Source: Rhodospirillaceae bacterium
Lineage (GTDB): Bacteria > Pseudomonadota > Alphaproteobacteria > Rhodospirillales > JABJKH01
Direction of reading: 5' to 3'
NCBI GenBank assembly: GCA_018660465.1
Contig: JABJKH010000089.1
Location: 124,001 to 188,000, forward strand
Length of the DNA: 64,000 nucleotides
Shown here piece by piece: positions 52,179 to 61,683 of the stretch; the stretch's first letter is position 1; each line of letters opens with the position of its first letter. The translations under genes and the position numbers were made by a program. The notes under the pieces were generated by a model. It saw nothing but the letters and a program-made list of their open reading frames with translations. It was not told the DNA's origin and ran no database searches.

Positions 52179-52472
52179 TTACCCTCCACCCTTTCGAAAA
52201 TATTGATCGAAACGGTCGAGGGCCATTTGTAAATCTTCGGTGGCATAGCCTGAGAACGTCAAGGTGACGTTGGTTACAGGAACGACCATGGCCGCGATGC
52301 GCCGCTGTGATTCTATTGAAAGTTTTATTGTTAGTCGCTGATCATCTTGTTTTAGAAGGACCGTATTTCCCTGCCGTTCGAATTCGGTTGAGCCGAGGGC
52401 GCGGGGCAAAATTCGAAAGAAATCTTGGTGGCTGATTCCCATCTCTTTATTGATCGTGACGTCGTCACTCAC
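52179..52472 (-). CDS. Small conserved-looking protein at the end of the AOR operon, unknown
   Basis: 97 residues from GTG 52472, which has AGGTGG six bases upstream and starts 2 bp after the moaD-like stop; a longer reading from ATG 52499 would overlap that gene. It is soluble and basic with several beta-strand-like stretches (TVLLKQDDQRLTIKLSI, VTNVTLTFSGY) and no Cys. Position suggests a role in assembly or activity of the tungsten enzyme. No known family is recognised. Confidence 0.6.
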   Translation of the reverse strand: MSDDVTINKEMGISHQDFFRILPRALGSTEFERQGNTVLLKQDDQRLTIKLSIESQRRIAAMVVPVTNVTLTFSGYATEDLQMALDRFDQYFRKGGG

Positions 52473-52474
52473 GG

Positions 52475-52726
52475 CTATCCACCTGCGACCGGCGGCCATA
52501 CGGCCAAGGCATCACCATCCTTAAGCGCGTGGGTATCGCGGGCACTGGGTTCGACATAAACACCGTTGACGAGTACCAGATGGCAGACTTCAGCTGGAAC
52601 GCCAAGCCCCGCCAGGACATTGGCGATCACGGCATCTTGCTCCACCTCAATTTCCAATTGGTTTTCCTTGGCCGATGGCGGCAGGTACTTGCCTAACAAG
52701 GCGAAAAGCTTAACCGTGATCTTCAT
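52475..52726 (-). CDS. MoaD/ThiS-like sulfur carrier
   Basis: 83 residues with a ubiquitin-like beta-grasp pattern and the C-terminal GG (PPVAGG) that is thiocarboxylated in MoaD. In the molybdenum/tungsten cofactor pathway it would supply the dithiolene sulfur. Its place in the AOR operon suggests a dedicated carrier for tungstopterin, as reported for similar operons. moaE is not seen here. Starts 9 bp after the FAD subunit gene ends. Confidence 0.85.
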   Translation of the reverse strand: MKITVKLFALLGKYLPPSAKENQLEIEVEQDAVIANVLAGLGVPAEVCHLVLVNGVYVEPSARDTHALKDGDALAVWPPVAGG

Positions 52727-52735
52727 GCTTAATAT

Positions 52736-53968
52736 TCAGGCCAAAAGCGCGACGAAGGCATCCATGACGCGGTTGGGATCGGCAATTAGACGTTGCTTCC
52801 AGTCCCCTAAGCGAGTCTGTGACTGAATCAGCCCACGCATGACGCCGATATTTTCAGTTCGACCTAGGCACAGGGCACCAACCAGGATATCTCCCTCAAA
52901 CGCCAATCGCGTGTATCTAAATGCGTTCTCATCCACAAGCTCCGCCGCATCAGCCCCGTCCCATTCCCCAAACGAACAGGACACCAGGCCAACCGTATCG
53001 AGCACATTCATGATCAAGCTGCCTTTGTAGGCTGCGGGCCGCCCTGCCATATTCAAAGCAGCAATCCGCCCATGTTCAGCAGCAGTCGGTTGGATGGCGT
53101 GGACGTTCCAGCCACCAGTGGAAAAATCCGGTCCTTGGGCGGCATCCCCTGCTGCAAAGACACTCTCCACGTTGGAGCGGAGGTTTTCATCGACAACCAC
53201 GCCTTGGTCTACCTTGACGCCGCTGCCGTCCAAAAATTCAGTGTTGGATTTTACGCCCGTCGCCACCACGGTCAGGTTCGCTTTGATTTTCTCTCCGTCT
53301 TCCAAGACCACCCAATTACCTTCGCCATCGGCTAACGGCTCCAACGCCGTGACCCGTGACGATGTCAGAACCCGAATGCCTTTTCCTTCGCACCAGCGTT
53401 TGATCATGTTGGCACCGGTCTCATTCATCATCCGCGGCAGCACCCGATCCTCAGCCTCAACCACAGTCAGGTTGACGCCACGGGATGCCAAGGCTTCCAT
53501 AATAATGCAGCCAATAAAGCCCGCCCCCATCAGCACCACATCCGCGCCTGACGGTGTGTGGTCCATGATCTTTCGCGCATCCGCCATGGTCCAACAGTGA
53601 CAGACATGCTTCCCGTCCAATCCTGGAATGTCTGGTTTGATGGCACTAGCCCCAGTCGCGACCAAAAGCATATCGAACGCCATGGTGTCGCCGTTGGATA
53701 ACGTAATTTGACCGGTATCGGGTGCGACAGACTTTGCGCCCGCATAATGGAATTCAATCCCAAGATCGGTAAAATTAGTGCCGGAACGGCGCAGTAATGT
53801 CCCGGCTTCATTGACTTGACCGGTCAGCAGGTACGGCAAGGCCATGCGGGCATAAGGCGGTTCAGGTTCCGCACTCAGCAGCGCGATTTCGCTGTCTGGA
53901 TCGGCACTGTGTAATGTCTCAGCCGCAATCAACCCTGCCGGTCCGGTGCCCGCTATGACGTAGCGCAC
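52736..53968 (-). CDS. FAD/NAD(P)-dependent oxidoreductase subunit of the AOR complex
   Basis: 410 residues from GTG 53968, four bases after the AOR stop. FAD-binding YVIAGTGPAGLIAAETL at the N-terminus, a second Rossmann motif VLMGAGFIGCIIMEALASRG near 150 for NAD(P), and VFAAGDAAQGPDF near 270 for FAD. It resembles nitrite-reductase-type FAD subunits and matches the NAD-linked AorC role of Aromatoleum AorABC. An ATG at 54040 would overlap the AOR gene and is rejected. Confidence 0.85.
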   Translation of the reverse strand: MRYVIAGTGPAGLIAAETLHSADPDSEIALLSAEPEPPYARMALPYLLTGQVNEAGTLLRRSGTNFTDLGIEFHYAGAKSVAPDTGQITLSNGDTMAFDMLLVATGASAIKPDIPGLDGKHVCHCWTMADARKIMDHTPSGADVVLMGAGFIGCIIMEALASRGVNLTVVEAEDRVLPRMMNETGANMIKRWCEGKGIRVLTSSRVTALEPLADGEGNWVVLEDGEKIKANLTVVATGVKSNTEFLDGSGVKVDQGVVVDENLRSNVESVFAAGDAAQGPDFSTGGWNVHAIQPTAAEHGRIAALNMAGRPAAYKGSLIMNVLDTVGLVSCSFGEWDGADAAELVDENAFRYTRLAFEGDILVGALCLGRTENIGVMRGLIQSQTRLGDWKQRLIADPNRVMDAFVALLA

Positions 53969-53972
53969 GACC

Positions 53973-55820
53973 CTAGAGACCAAGCCTGGAAATGGTCTCG
54001 TTGGACGGTATACCATCCGCAGTCCATCCCCGAAGCTCATAATATTCAGGCAACATCTGCTCCAGTCCGCTGGTCAGGCCTTCCGCTGGACCTGTTTTGG
54101 CCGCGTCCTTTAACAAGCGCTTGGGCAAGGTATCGTCCTTGCCCGTAAAACCTGCCGCCAAATTGAACTGACGTTCCAGGTTCCAAACCCTCTCACCGAC
54201 TTCCATCAAATTCTCGACGCTCCAGTCACCTTCACAGGCGGCGTCAATCTGCGGCGCGATGTCATCCATGGACCAAGCGAAGGTCGTGAAGACGCAAAGC
54301 CCGGCTGAATCCACCACGGCAGTCGCGTCCTGGAACGCTTTAACCAACCCGGCTTTGCCTTCGGTTACCAAGGGATCAGTCTTCTCCGGGATACCAAGAA
54401 CCTCAGACGCGACCGTATAGCTTCTCAGGTGACAGGCCCCGCGATTGGATGTCGCGTAGGTCAGGCCCATGCCTTGAATGCCACGTGAATCATAGGCCGG
54501 GAATTCTTGTCCCTTCACACTCATGGACAGTTCAGGTTTACCGTATTTCTCACACAACAACTTGGACCCCAAACCAATTTCAGCACCAAAGCCCTCGCCC
54601 TTTCCAGTGAGTTCGACCAAATCGGTCAGCGCCTTGGCCGAGCCGAATTTGAGTTCCAGTCCGTTGGTTTCCTTGGTGGTAATCACACCGTCCTCGAACA
54701 ATTCCATCGCCGCGCCGACTGTTGCGCCGAACGAAATCGGATCAATGCCTTGTTCGTTGCATATGAAGTTGGCAAACGTCAGCGCATCCAGATCCTCAAC
54801 GCCCGTCGCCGCCCCCAAAGCCCAAGCCGCTTCGTATTCCAAACCACCTGAGGCCTTCTGATATTCTGGCCTGTCTTTTACCGTGTAGTGGGTTCGATCC
54901 ACCGTTGAAATGCGACCGCAAGCAATGGTGCAGGCAAAACAGGCTGCATTGGTGACCAAGTTCGCCTTGCTGTCACTGGCACGCGGCTCAGCCATTGCTT
55001 CGGCGCTGATCTTACCCGCGCCCTCAAATTTAACATCGCGATGATTGCGGGTCGGTAGGGCGCCGGTCTCATTGATCACGTTCATCAGCACTTGGGTGCC
55101 CATGGCGGGGAGCCCTTGGCCCGTCACAGGGTTGTCGGCCAATACCTGTTTCCCCGCAGCTGCTGCGTCCATGAAGGCAGCAGGATCATCAACACTAACA
55201 CCTAACGTGCCGCGAATCGCCACGGCCTTCAGGTTCTTAGAGCCCATGACCGTTCCGACGCCGGAACGACCTGCTGCCCTGTCCATGTCATTGACAACAC
55301 AGGCGAATTTGACGCCCTTTTCGCCAGAAATTCCGATTGAGGCGACGCGGAGCATTGGGTCCTGGTGCTTGGCCTTGATGCCTTCTTCGGTATCCCAGAC
55401 CGATGTGCCCCAATATTCAGCTGCATCGATCAACTCTGCATCGTCGTTTTGTATCAACAGATAGACTGGGCTCTTCGCCTTGCCTTCGAAGATAATCATG
55501 TCCCAGCCGGCGTTCTTCATTTCGTTGCCGAAGAACCCACCAGAGTTAGAGCACGCAATCGCCCCGGTCAGCGCTCCTTTGGTGATGACCGAATACCGCC
55601 CTGCTGTGGAGGCCGTGGTGCCAGTCAACGGTCCCGTCGCCATGATTAGCTTGTTGTCGGGCGATAGTGCATCGACCTTGGGGTCGACTTCTTCAACGAA
55701 GTATTTCGTCGCCAGTCCCCGCTGCCCCAAATATTTAGCAGCCCAGTCGTTGTTGAGGGGTTCAGAAGCACATGTGCCTTTACTAAGATTGACCCTGAGA
55801 ATTTTTTGTGTCCATGCCAT
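53973..55820 (-). CDS. Aldehyde ferredoxin oxidoreductase, tungsten-dependent family
   Basis: 615 residues, usual AOR length. The three-Cys cluster motif is ACFACTIAC (C294, C297, C301) and the fourth Cys is in DSAGLCVF near residue 500. SGGFFGNEMKNAGWDMIIF near 93 and GVGTVMGSKNLKAVAIRG near 187 are family motifs for the bis-pterin cofactor. The enzyme oxidises aldehydes to carboxylic acids at tungsten. GGGAGGGAT precedes the ATG. Encoded between the ferredoxin and FAD subunits, as in the NAD-reducing AorABC type. Confidence 0.92.
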   Translation of the reverse strand: MAWTQKILRVNLSKGTCASEPLNNDWAAKYLGQRGLATKYFVEEVDPKVDALSPDNKLIMATGPLTGTTASTAGRYSVITKGALTGAIACSNSGGFFGNEMKNAGWDMIIFEGKAKSPVYLLIQNDDAELIDAAEYWGTSVWDTEEGIKAKHQDPMLRVASIGISGEKGVKFACVVNDMDRAAGRSGVGTVMGSKNLKAVAIRGTLGVSVDDPAAFMDAAAAGKQVLADNPVTGQGLPAMGTQVLMNVINETGALPTRNHRDVKFEGAGKISAEAMAEPRASDSKANLVTNAACFACTIACGRISTVDRTHYTVKDRPEYQKASGGLEYEAAWALGAATGVEDLDALTFANFICNEQGIDPISFGATVGAAMELFEDGVITTKETNGLELKFGSAKALTDLVELTGKGEGFGAEIGLGSKLLCEKYGKPELSMSVKGQEFPAYDSRGIQGMGLTYATSNRGACHLRSYTVASEVLGIPEKTDPLVTEGKAGLVKAFQDATAVVDSAGLCVFTTFAWSMDDIAPQIDAACEGDWSVENLMEVGERVWNLERQFNLAAGFTGKDDTLPKRLLKDAAKTGPAEGLTSGLEQMLPEYYELRGWTADGIPSNETISRLGL

Positions 55821-55833
55821 GATCTATCCCTCC

Positions 55834-56313
55834 CTATGCTTGTGCCGACTGGGCGGCGTCTGTTTTCGTCGCCCACTGGCGCATTCGATCCAATCCCGTC
55901 TCATCGGCGTTAATGAACGTAATCGCCTGGGTCGGGCAGGCCTTCGCACAGGCCGGATCACCGCCACACAGATCACATTTGATGACTTTGCCGGTGGATT
56001 GGTTGTAATTCACCGTGCCGAACGGGCAGGCAATGGTGCAGACCTTGCAGCCAACGCACAGCGGGTCGCTGACTTCCATGGCACCCGTATCAGGATTTTT
56101 GGAAATCGCCGCCACAGGACAGGCCTGCATGCACCAGGCCTCGGCACACTGGGTGCAGGTATAGGGAACGACGCGCCCTTGATCATGGAAGCGGAAGACT
56201 CTGATCCGAGACTTCGCCACATTGAACACACCTTCATTTTCATAGCTGCATGCCAGTTCGCACTGCACGCAGCCGGTACACTTGTCCGGATCGATATGAA
56301 GTGATTTAAGCAT
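55834..56313 (-). CDS. Ferredoxin-like subunit with four [4Fe-4S] motifs (AorA-like)
   Basis: 159 residues with four cysteine groups for cubane clusters: CTGCVQCELAC near 17, CTQCAEAWCMQACP near 53, CVGCKVCTIACPFG near 86 and CDLCGGDPACAKACP near 113. It would carry electrons between AOR and the FAD subunit. First gene of the locus, with strong GGGGAGGGA upstream; the AOR start is 13 bp after its stop. HycB-type electron-transfer subunits are the alternative family name. Confidence 0.9.
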   Translation of the reverse strand: MLKSLHIDPDKCTGCVQCELACSYENEGVFNVAKSRIRVFRFHDQGRVVPYTCTQCAEAWCMQACPVAAISKNPDTGAMEVSDPLCVGCKVCTIACPFGTVNYNQSTGKVIKCDLCGGDPACAKACPTQAITFINADETGLDRMRQWATKTDAAQSAQA

Positions 56314-56421
56314 CGCGAATCCCTCCCCAAAGTTTTGGCCAACCGTGTATTTTGCTTAGGCCTAGTTGACACCCAATCGCTGAATCGGTGCAACTGTTTT
56401 ATTAGGGAGAGGAAGGAGCAA

Positions 56422-57012
56422 TTAGTACCCTTGAGGATAATCCTCGTATTCTTTCACGAATACCTGAAGTCGGCGCGTCCAAGCGTCCAAGTTTACGAGC
56501 AACGAAGAGACGTTGTCTAAAACGTGTTGGTCCGTCGGACGACCGTCATCGTCGAAGTTAGTTTCCCGTAAGCGGACGGCAACTTCAGGCTTGTTCATCA
56601 CGTGCGAATTGGTAAAGACGAATACTTGGCGAAGGTGTTGCTGCGCCCGGCCTGCACCTGCGCCACCGCCGACACCCATGATCGCCACCGGCATATCGTC
56701 CAACGGGGACGGCTTTTTTCGAGAAGCCCAATCAATGGCGTTCTTAAACGGTGGTGTAATCGACCAATTATATTCCGGGCACGCTATCAAAAGCGCATCA
56801 GCTTTTTCCAGCGCTTCGGCCAGACGTTCGACCGATGGCGGAAAACCGTCGTCTTCGACATCTTGGTTATAAAGCGGGATGTCGGATATATCGAAGATAT
56901 CAAGAGTCATCTCTTCCGGCACCAATCCCTGGGCCGTGCGTAAAAGTGCTGAGTTCTTTGATGCCTTGCGGAGGCTTCCGGAAATTCCAAGTACGTTCAG
57001 TATGCTGCTCAT
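56422..57012 (-). CDS. NADPH-dependent FMN reductase family protein
   Basis: 196 residues of flavodoxin-like fold with the FMN-loop motif VLGISGSLRKASKNSALLR near residue 6, PEYNWSITPPFKNAIDWASR near 96 and GVGGGAGAGRAQQHLRQV near 127. Family members reduce FMN, azo dyes, quinones or chromate. It is on the same strand and 108 bp upstream of the AOR ferredoxin gene, so cotranscription is possible but not shown. Confidence 0.85.
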   Translation of the reverse strand: MSSILNVLGISGSLRKASKNSALLRTAQGLVPEEMTLDIFDISDIPLYNQDVEDDGFPPSVERLAEALEKADALLIACPEYNWSITPPFKNAIDWASRKKPSPLDDMPVAIMGVGGGAGAGRAQQHLRQVFVFTNSHVMNKPEVAVRLRETNFDDDGRPTDQHVLDNVSSLLVNLDAWTRRLQVFVKEYEDYPQGY

Positions 57013-57121
57013 GGTCGTCCGTTCAATTTGGTAAGGTGTATAAGGCGTTGGGCGCAGAACATCCCCTTTATTTCCACCAATTTCAATGACTAATTTTTAT
57101 AAACAATAAGACCTAGCCCTC

Positions 57122-57667
57122 TCACTCCCAGGTCAGCCACAACAGAGTATCCAAATCCGTTATCGACTTGATTGTTTTGGGCGGCGGGCTTGATTTTGGT
57201 CCAATATGGCCGATCCGCCGCGGAACATCGATTTTGCCGACAGGCGGAACTTTCCAGCCAATTTCCCAAGTGATCTTGGGGAAGTTCAGAAAATTGGTAT
57301 AAGGCACAACATAGATGGTCAGTGGCTTAGTGGACTGATTAACCACGACAGTGCCCTTCCAACCGCCCGCATCAGGTCGGGTAATTTTAACGACCTTACC
57401 ATTCTTAAAAGTGAAGGTACCGCCGCGAAAGTCCGCCACGGTCCGCCATTTGATCTCGTCTCCGTCTTCCTCGAGTATGGTCACAAAGAAAGACAGCGCG
57501 GATTTTTTGGCATTCATCACGGGCAAACCGACGAGCGGTGCGATAACTCCAGCGACAATCAATATTCGCAGCCCACGGAAATAAAGTCCTGCCACGACCA
57601 ACATTCCGCCGATGACCCATAGCCCGGTATCCATATAGTCGGCAAAAAACATTCCCTGGTTCAGCAT
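57122..57667 (-). CDS. Unknown membrane protein (181 aa)
   Basis: Two hydrophobic helices at residues 13-30 and 33-52 (GLWVIGGMLVVAGLYF, LRILIVAGVIAPLVGL), then a soluble domain rich in beta strands (GGTFTFKNGKVVKITRP, GWKGTVVVNQSTKPLTIYVV) ending in a Trp-containing tail. No family is recognised. It is the same strand as the FMN reductase, 109 bp upstream, and divergent from the histidine phosphatase gene. Confidence 0.6.
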   Translation of the reverse strand: MLNQGMFFADYMDTGLWVIGGMLVVAGLYFRGLRILIVAGVIAPLVGLPVMNAKKSALSFFVTILEEDGDEIKWRTVADFRGGTFTFKNGKVVKITRPDAGGWKGTVVVNQSTKPLTIYVVPYTNFLNFPKITWEIGWKVPPVGKIDVPRRIGHIGPKSSPPPKTIKSITDLDTLLWLTWE

Positions 57668-57787
57668 GACTTGCTCTCCTCCACTTTCGGCTCCCCTTTG
57701 TCTTTACCACTTTACCCTGAAATAGACTTCACAAAGCTACCCTTGTTTTGTCATTGCCAAGTTCGTTGTGATGGGACACAAGGCACC

Positions 57788-58342
57788 ATGCTTCAAAAAA
57801 CGCCTTTTTACTTCCTACGCCACGGACAAACCGATTGGAACCTGGAACACCGCTGCCAAGGGCAAACTGATGTTCCCTTGAACGCGACCGGCATTGGTCA
57901 GGCGGGTGATGCAAAAGCGCGCCTGACGGACATTCCGATAGCGACCATTTGTTGCAGTCCGCTGGGTCGAGCCCGACAAACGGCAGAAATCGTCAATGAA
58001 GCCTTAAACTGCCGGTTCGTGGTGATTGACGGTTTACAGGAATGTCGGTTCGGCGAGGCCGAAGGCAAGCTGATTACCCATGAAACTTATCACAAATTGA
58101 TCAGAAGCGCTGGGACAACTGGTGGAGAGATATTCGAGGACTTCGTTGAACGTGCGATTGCAGGCCTGAACCAAGCCATCGTCGAGCCTGGCCCTGTTTT
58201 GGTTGTTGCCCATGGCGGCATCTTCAATGCCTTACAATTTCATGTTGGCCTTGATTACGACGGAGACATCAAAAACTGTGTGCCCGTCCGCTTCGAACCC
58301 CCAACCAATAAGAACAATGTGTGGAAGATGATTTCGGTGTAA
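57788..58342 (+). CDS. Histidine phosphatase family protein
   Basis: 184 residues with the phosphoglycerate-mutase-like active site: catalytic His in YFLRHGQTDWN near residue 11, CSPLGRARQTAEIV near 56, acidic residue in ECRFGEAEG near 83, and the second His in VVAHGGIFNAL near 138. Relatives include sugar phosphatases and alpha-ribazole phosphatase (CobC); the substrate is not clear. ATG 57788 is chosen because an upstream in-frame ATG at 57671 adds 39 residues without conserved character. Confidence 0.83.
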   Translation: MLQKTPFYFLRHGQTDWNLEHRCQGQTDVPLNATGIGQAGDAKARLTDIPIATICCSPLGRARQTAEIVNEALNCRFVVIDGLQECRFGEAEGKLITHETYHKLIRSAGTTGGEIFEDFVERAIAGLNQAIVEPGPVLVVAHGGIFNALQFHVGLDYDGDIKNCVPVRFEPPTNKNNVWKMISV

Positions 58343-58477
58343 ACCTCCATATTGGCAAATATTGATCACGCGAGAGTGATTAATATACATTTCCAACTAA
58401 AGTAGATTTTTATTGCGGACAAAGTTAAAATAGACGAATAATTTTCTGGGGAATCAGACAAATAGGCGTTTTAAGCC

Positions 58478-61400
58478 ATGGACCTAATAAAACTCGCAAT
58501 TAAGCGACCAACGGCCATCATGGCGGCCGTCTTCATGATCATCGCCTTCGGGGTGGTGGCGATGGAGACGATTCCGATTCAGCTGACGCCAGATGTGCGC
58601 AGGCCAGTGCTGCAAGTCACAACTTGGTGGCCGGGTGCGGCACCGACGGAAGTCGAGAAAGAAATCACTAATCAGCTGGAAGAAGAACTCACCGGCCTTG
58701 AAGGGCTCGAAATTCTCAGCAGCAGTTCACAAGTCGGGCGCTCTCGGATTACCCTTGAATATCAAGTCGGCCAAAACATGGAACGGGCGTTCATGCTTTT
58801 GTCCAATCGCCTCGGCAGCGTTTCAGATTTGCCGTTCGAAGCGAAAGAGCCTCGAATTCGAACTTCCGGTTCCGACGACCGCCCCATCGCGCGCTTCGCT
58901 ATTACCAGAATGGAAGGGAATACGCGCGAGATTGAAACCTATGGCGATTTTGTAGAAGACGTAGTGACAGAGCGCTTGGAACGGGTTCCCGGCGTCAGCC
59001 AAGTCAGTGCCTCTGGTGGCAGCGCCAAAGAACTTCAGATCATTGTCGAGCCGACCCAGATGGCGCGCTATGGCCTCACGGTTCCCAATGTAATTGCCGC
59101 CATTAGAGGGGCCAACGCCTCCATCACAGCTGGCGCTGTGGACGAAGGCAAGCGGCGTTATATCGTCCGCACGGACGCGGATACCGACACCATCGAACGG
59201 GTCCGGGAAATCGTCCTCCATACATCGTATGATAAGCCCAGCGGACGTGTGGTGACGGTTAAGGTCGGCGACATTGCTAAGGTCACGTTCGGCTACAAAG
59301 AACCCTCCAGTCGACGTAGGTTCAACGGCAAGCCGATGATCCGGCTAAATGCCATTCGTGATCAGGGTGCCAATGTCATCGAGACGATGGATGGCATTTA
59401 TGAGGCGGTTAAAGACCTCAACGAAAATTCCCTGCCATCGGAACAACTCGTTCTTAAACAATTTTATGATGAGACAACCTACATTCGCTCGGCCATCAGT
59501 TTGGTGCATCAGAACATCTATATCGGCGGCGTTCTAGCGGCGCTGATCTTGTTGATTTTCTTACGGTCCGTGCGGGCAACGTTGATTGTGTCCCTGGCTA
59601 TCCCGGTCTCCGTCGTTGGTGCTTTTGTCGCCATGGCGATGCTGGGACGGTCGATCAATGTGATTTCATTGGCAGGCATTGCGTTTGCTGTCGGCATGGT
59701 TGTCGATGCGGCTATCGTCGTACAGGAGAACATTTACCGACATCGTCAAGACGGGAATTCTGCGCCTGATGCCGCCTATAAGGGAGCAAAACAAGTTTGG
59801 GGCGCTGTGCTGGCCTCAGCACTCACGACTGTCGTGGTGTTTGTACCGCTGTTGACGTTGAATCTGCAGGCCGGGCAGTTGTTCAGAGATATTGCTGTTG
59901 CCATTTCTGTGGCCGTGTCGTTATCCCTCCTGGTATCGATCACTGTCATTCCTGCTCTCTCCCAAAGATTGTTGAGAAACAGCGCCACCGGCAGCGATAA
60001 AAAAATTCCCCTGCCGGGCATCGATCATATTGGCCGAGGGTTTGTAAAAGCGGCGCTGGCCATCATTCGGTTTAACATCACCTATCGGACGGCTTCGGTG
60101 TGCGTGGTATTGGTCGTATGCAGCCTGACGGCGGTCTCCACATTTCTCTTTTTGCCCAAGCTTGATTACCTGCCCGACGGCAACAGAAACTTTATTATCG
60201 GGCGTTTGAGCCCGCCGCCTGGCTACAACCTTAAAAGCACCTACGCCATGGCGGAGCGAATCGAAAACAAAGTGAAACCCCTCTGGGTGTCTGTCAGTGG
60301 CCCGGAGGCAGAGCCCGGACAGCCGCCTAAGATTTCCGACTTCTTCTTCATCGCAGCGCGGAATTTCATGCTTATTGGCGCAAAAAGCACCGACCAAATC
60401 CGTGCTCAAGAATTGGAACCAGTACTGAACAAACCCATCTTTCGAGAACCAGGTACCCGGGGGTTCGTCTATCAGGCCTCCATCTTCGGGCGCAGGATTG
60501 GAGGCTCCAGAACTATTAATTTGGATATTTCCGGACCTGATCTAGATGCAGTCTTGGATACCGCACGCCGTGCCGATGATCTTGTCGGCAAGGCGATGCC
60601 TCGGCGAGAGGGCACCCGCGTGCGTCCGCGCCCTGGCTTGCAACTGGCAGGGCCAGAAATCCGCCTGCTGCCGGATCAAACTAAGATCGCCCGTGCTGGC
60701 CTAACGGCGCGTGCCTTCGGCCAAACTGTGGACGTCCTTAATGAAGGGGCAAAAGTCCTGGAAATCAACCTTGGCAGTAAGCGCCTCGACCTCACCCTCA
60801 AAGGCCCCGACCGAACCGACAAGACCACCCAAGGGATTGGCAACCTGCCTGTGGTCACCGGCAATGGTACCATTGTTCCGGTCAGTTCGCTGTCCACAAT
60901 CGATGTGACGTCCGGCCCGGTTGAGATTCGTCACCTCGACCGCGCACGAACCATCTCCTTGCAAATCAAACCATCACGCAAGCTGCCCCTGGAAACAGCC
61001 ATTGAAACCATAAAGAATGATGTGGTTGGGGCCTTGGTCAAAGAAGGATTGCCGCCGGGCGTAAAAATTGGAATGTCTGGTGCCGCCGATCAGCTTTCCA
61101 CAACCTGGGAAGGCATGAAATTTAATCTGATGATCGCACTCGTAATCGTTTACTTGGTGATGGCTGTATTGTTTGAGAGCTTTATCTACCCATTGATCAT
61201 TATGTTGTCGGTGCCTTTGGCGACAGCTGGCGGTGTCGGCGGTTTGGCCTTGGTCAGTGCCTTTCAGCCCCAGCAGCTTGATATGATGACCATGCTCGGG
61301 TTTGTGATCTTGATCGGGATCGTCGTCAATAATGCGATCCTATTGGTGGACCAGACGTTACAGCATGTGCGCCTCGATAAAATGGCGGCCCACGACGCCA

Positions 61401-61666
61401 TCATGCGGGCCTCCAGAAACCGCATGCGGCCGATCTTTATGTCGACCCTAACCAGTGTGTTTGGGCTGCTGCCGTTGGTAATCTTCGCCGGTGCCGGGTC
61501 AGAACTTTACAAAGGCCTAGGCTCCGTCGTCCTTGGCGGACTAACGCTTTCAGCGGTCCTGACCCTACTGATCATCCCACCGTTACTGGCCCTGCTTCTG
61601 GGCCGCAAGGAAGCAACTGAGAATGAGGGGCAGCCCGTAGATGCCGCCCCTACTCCCGCTGAATAG
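58478..61666 (+). CDS. RND-family efflux permease (AcrB/HAE1-like)
   Basis: 1062 residues, full length for an inner-membrane RND pump. Twelve membrane helices in two halves are visible: after the first (IMAAVFMIIAFGVVAMETI), a block from ~350 (IYIGGVLAALILLIFLRSV, AGIAFAVGMVVDAAIVVQEN with an Asp for proton relay) and a block from ~888 (MIALVIVYLVMAVLFESFIYP). No membrane-fusion adaptor or outer-membrane channel is adjacent, so it may pair with proteins encoded elsewhere. It converges with serA. Substrate unknown. Confidence 0.88.
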   Translation: MDLIKLAIKRPTAIMAAVFMIIAFGVVAMETIPIQLTPDVRRPVLQVTTWWPGAAPTEVEKEITNQLEEELTGLEGLEILSSSSQVGRSRITLEYQVGQNMERAFMLLSNRLGSVSDLPFEAKEPRIRTSGSDDRPIARFAITRMEGNTREIETYGDFVEDVVTERLERVPGVSQVSASGGSAKELQIIVEPTQMARYGLTVPNVIAAIRGANASITAGAVDEGKRRYIVRTDADTDTIERVREIVLHTSYDKPSGRVVTVKVGDIAKVTFGYKEPSSRRRFNGKPMIRLNAIRDQGANVIETMDGIYEAVKDLNENSLPSEQLVLKQFYDETTYIRSAISLVHQNIYIGGVLAALILLIFLRSVRATLIVSLAIPVSVVGAFVAMAMLGRSINVISLAGIAFAVGMVVDAAIVVQENIYRHRQDGNSAPDAAYKGAKQVWGAVLASALTTVVVFVPLLTLNLQAGQLFRDIAVAISVAVSLSLLVSITVIPALSQRLLRNSATGSDKKIPLPGIDHIGRGFVKAALAIIRFNITYRTASVCVVLVVCSLTAVSTFLFLPKLDYLPDGNRNFIIGRLSPPPGYNLKSTYAMAERIENKVKPLWVSVSGPEAEPGQPPKISDFFFIAARNFMLIGAKSTDQIRAQELEPVLNKPIFREPGTRGFVYQASIFGRRIGGSRTINLDISGPDLDAVLDTARRADDLVGKAMPRREGTRVRPRPGLQLAGPEIRLLPDQTKIARAGLTARAFGQTVDVLNEGAKVLEINLGSKRLDLTLKGPDRTDKTTQGIGNLPVVTGNGTIVPVSSLSTIDVTSGPVEIRHLDRARTISLQIKPSRKLPLETAIETIKNDVVGALVKEGLPPGVKIGMSGAADQLSTTWEGMKFNLMIALVIVYLVMAVLFESFIYPLIIMLSVPLATAGGVGGLALVSAFQPQQLDMMTMLGFVILIGIVVNNAILLVDQTLQHVRLDKMAAHDAIMRASRNRMRPIFMSTLTSVFGLLPLVIFAGAGSELYKGLGSVVLGGLTLSAVLTLLIIPPLLALLLGRKEATENEGQPVDAAPTPAE

Positions 61667-61683
61667 AACTCATTAAAACGTCC

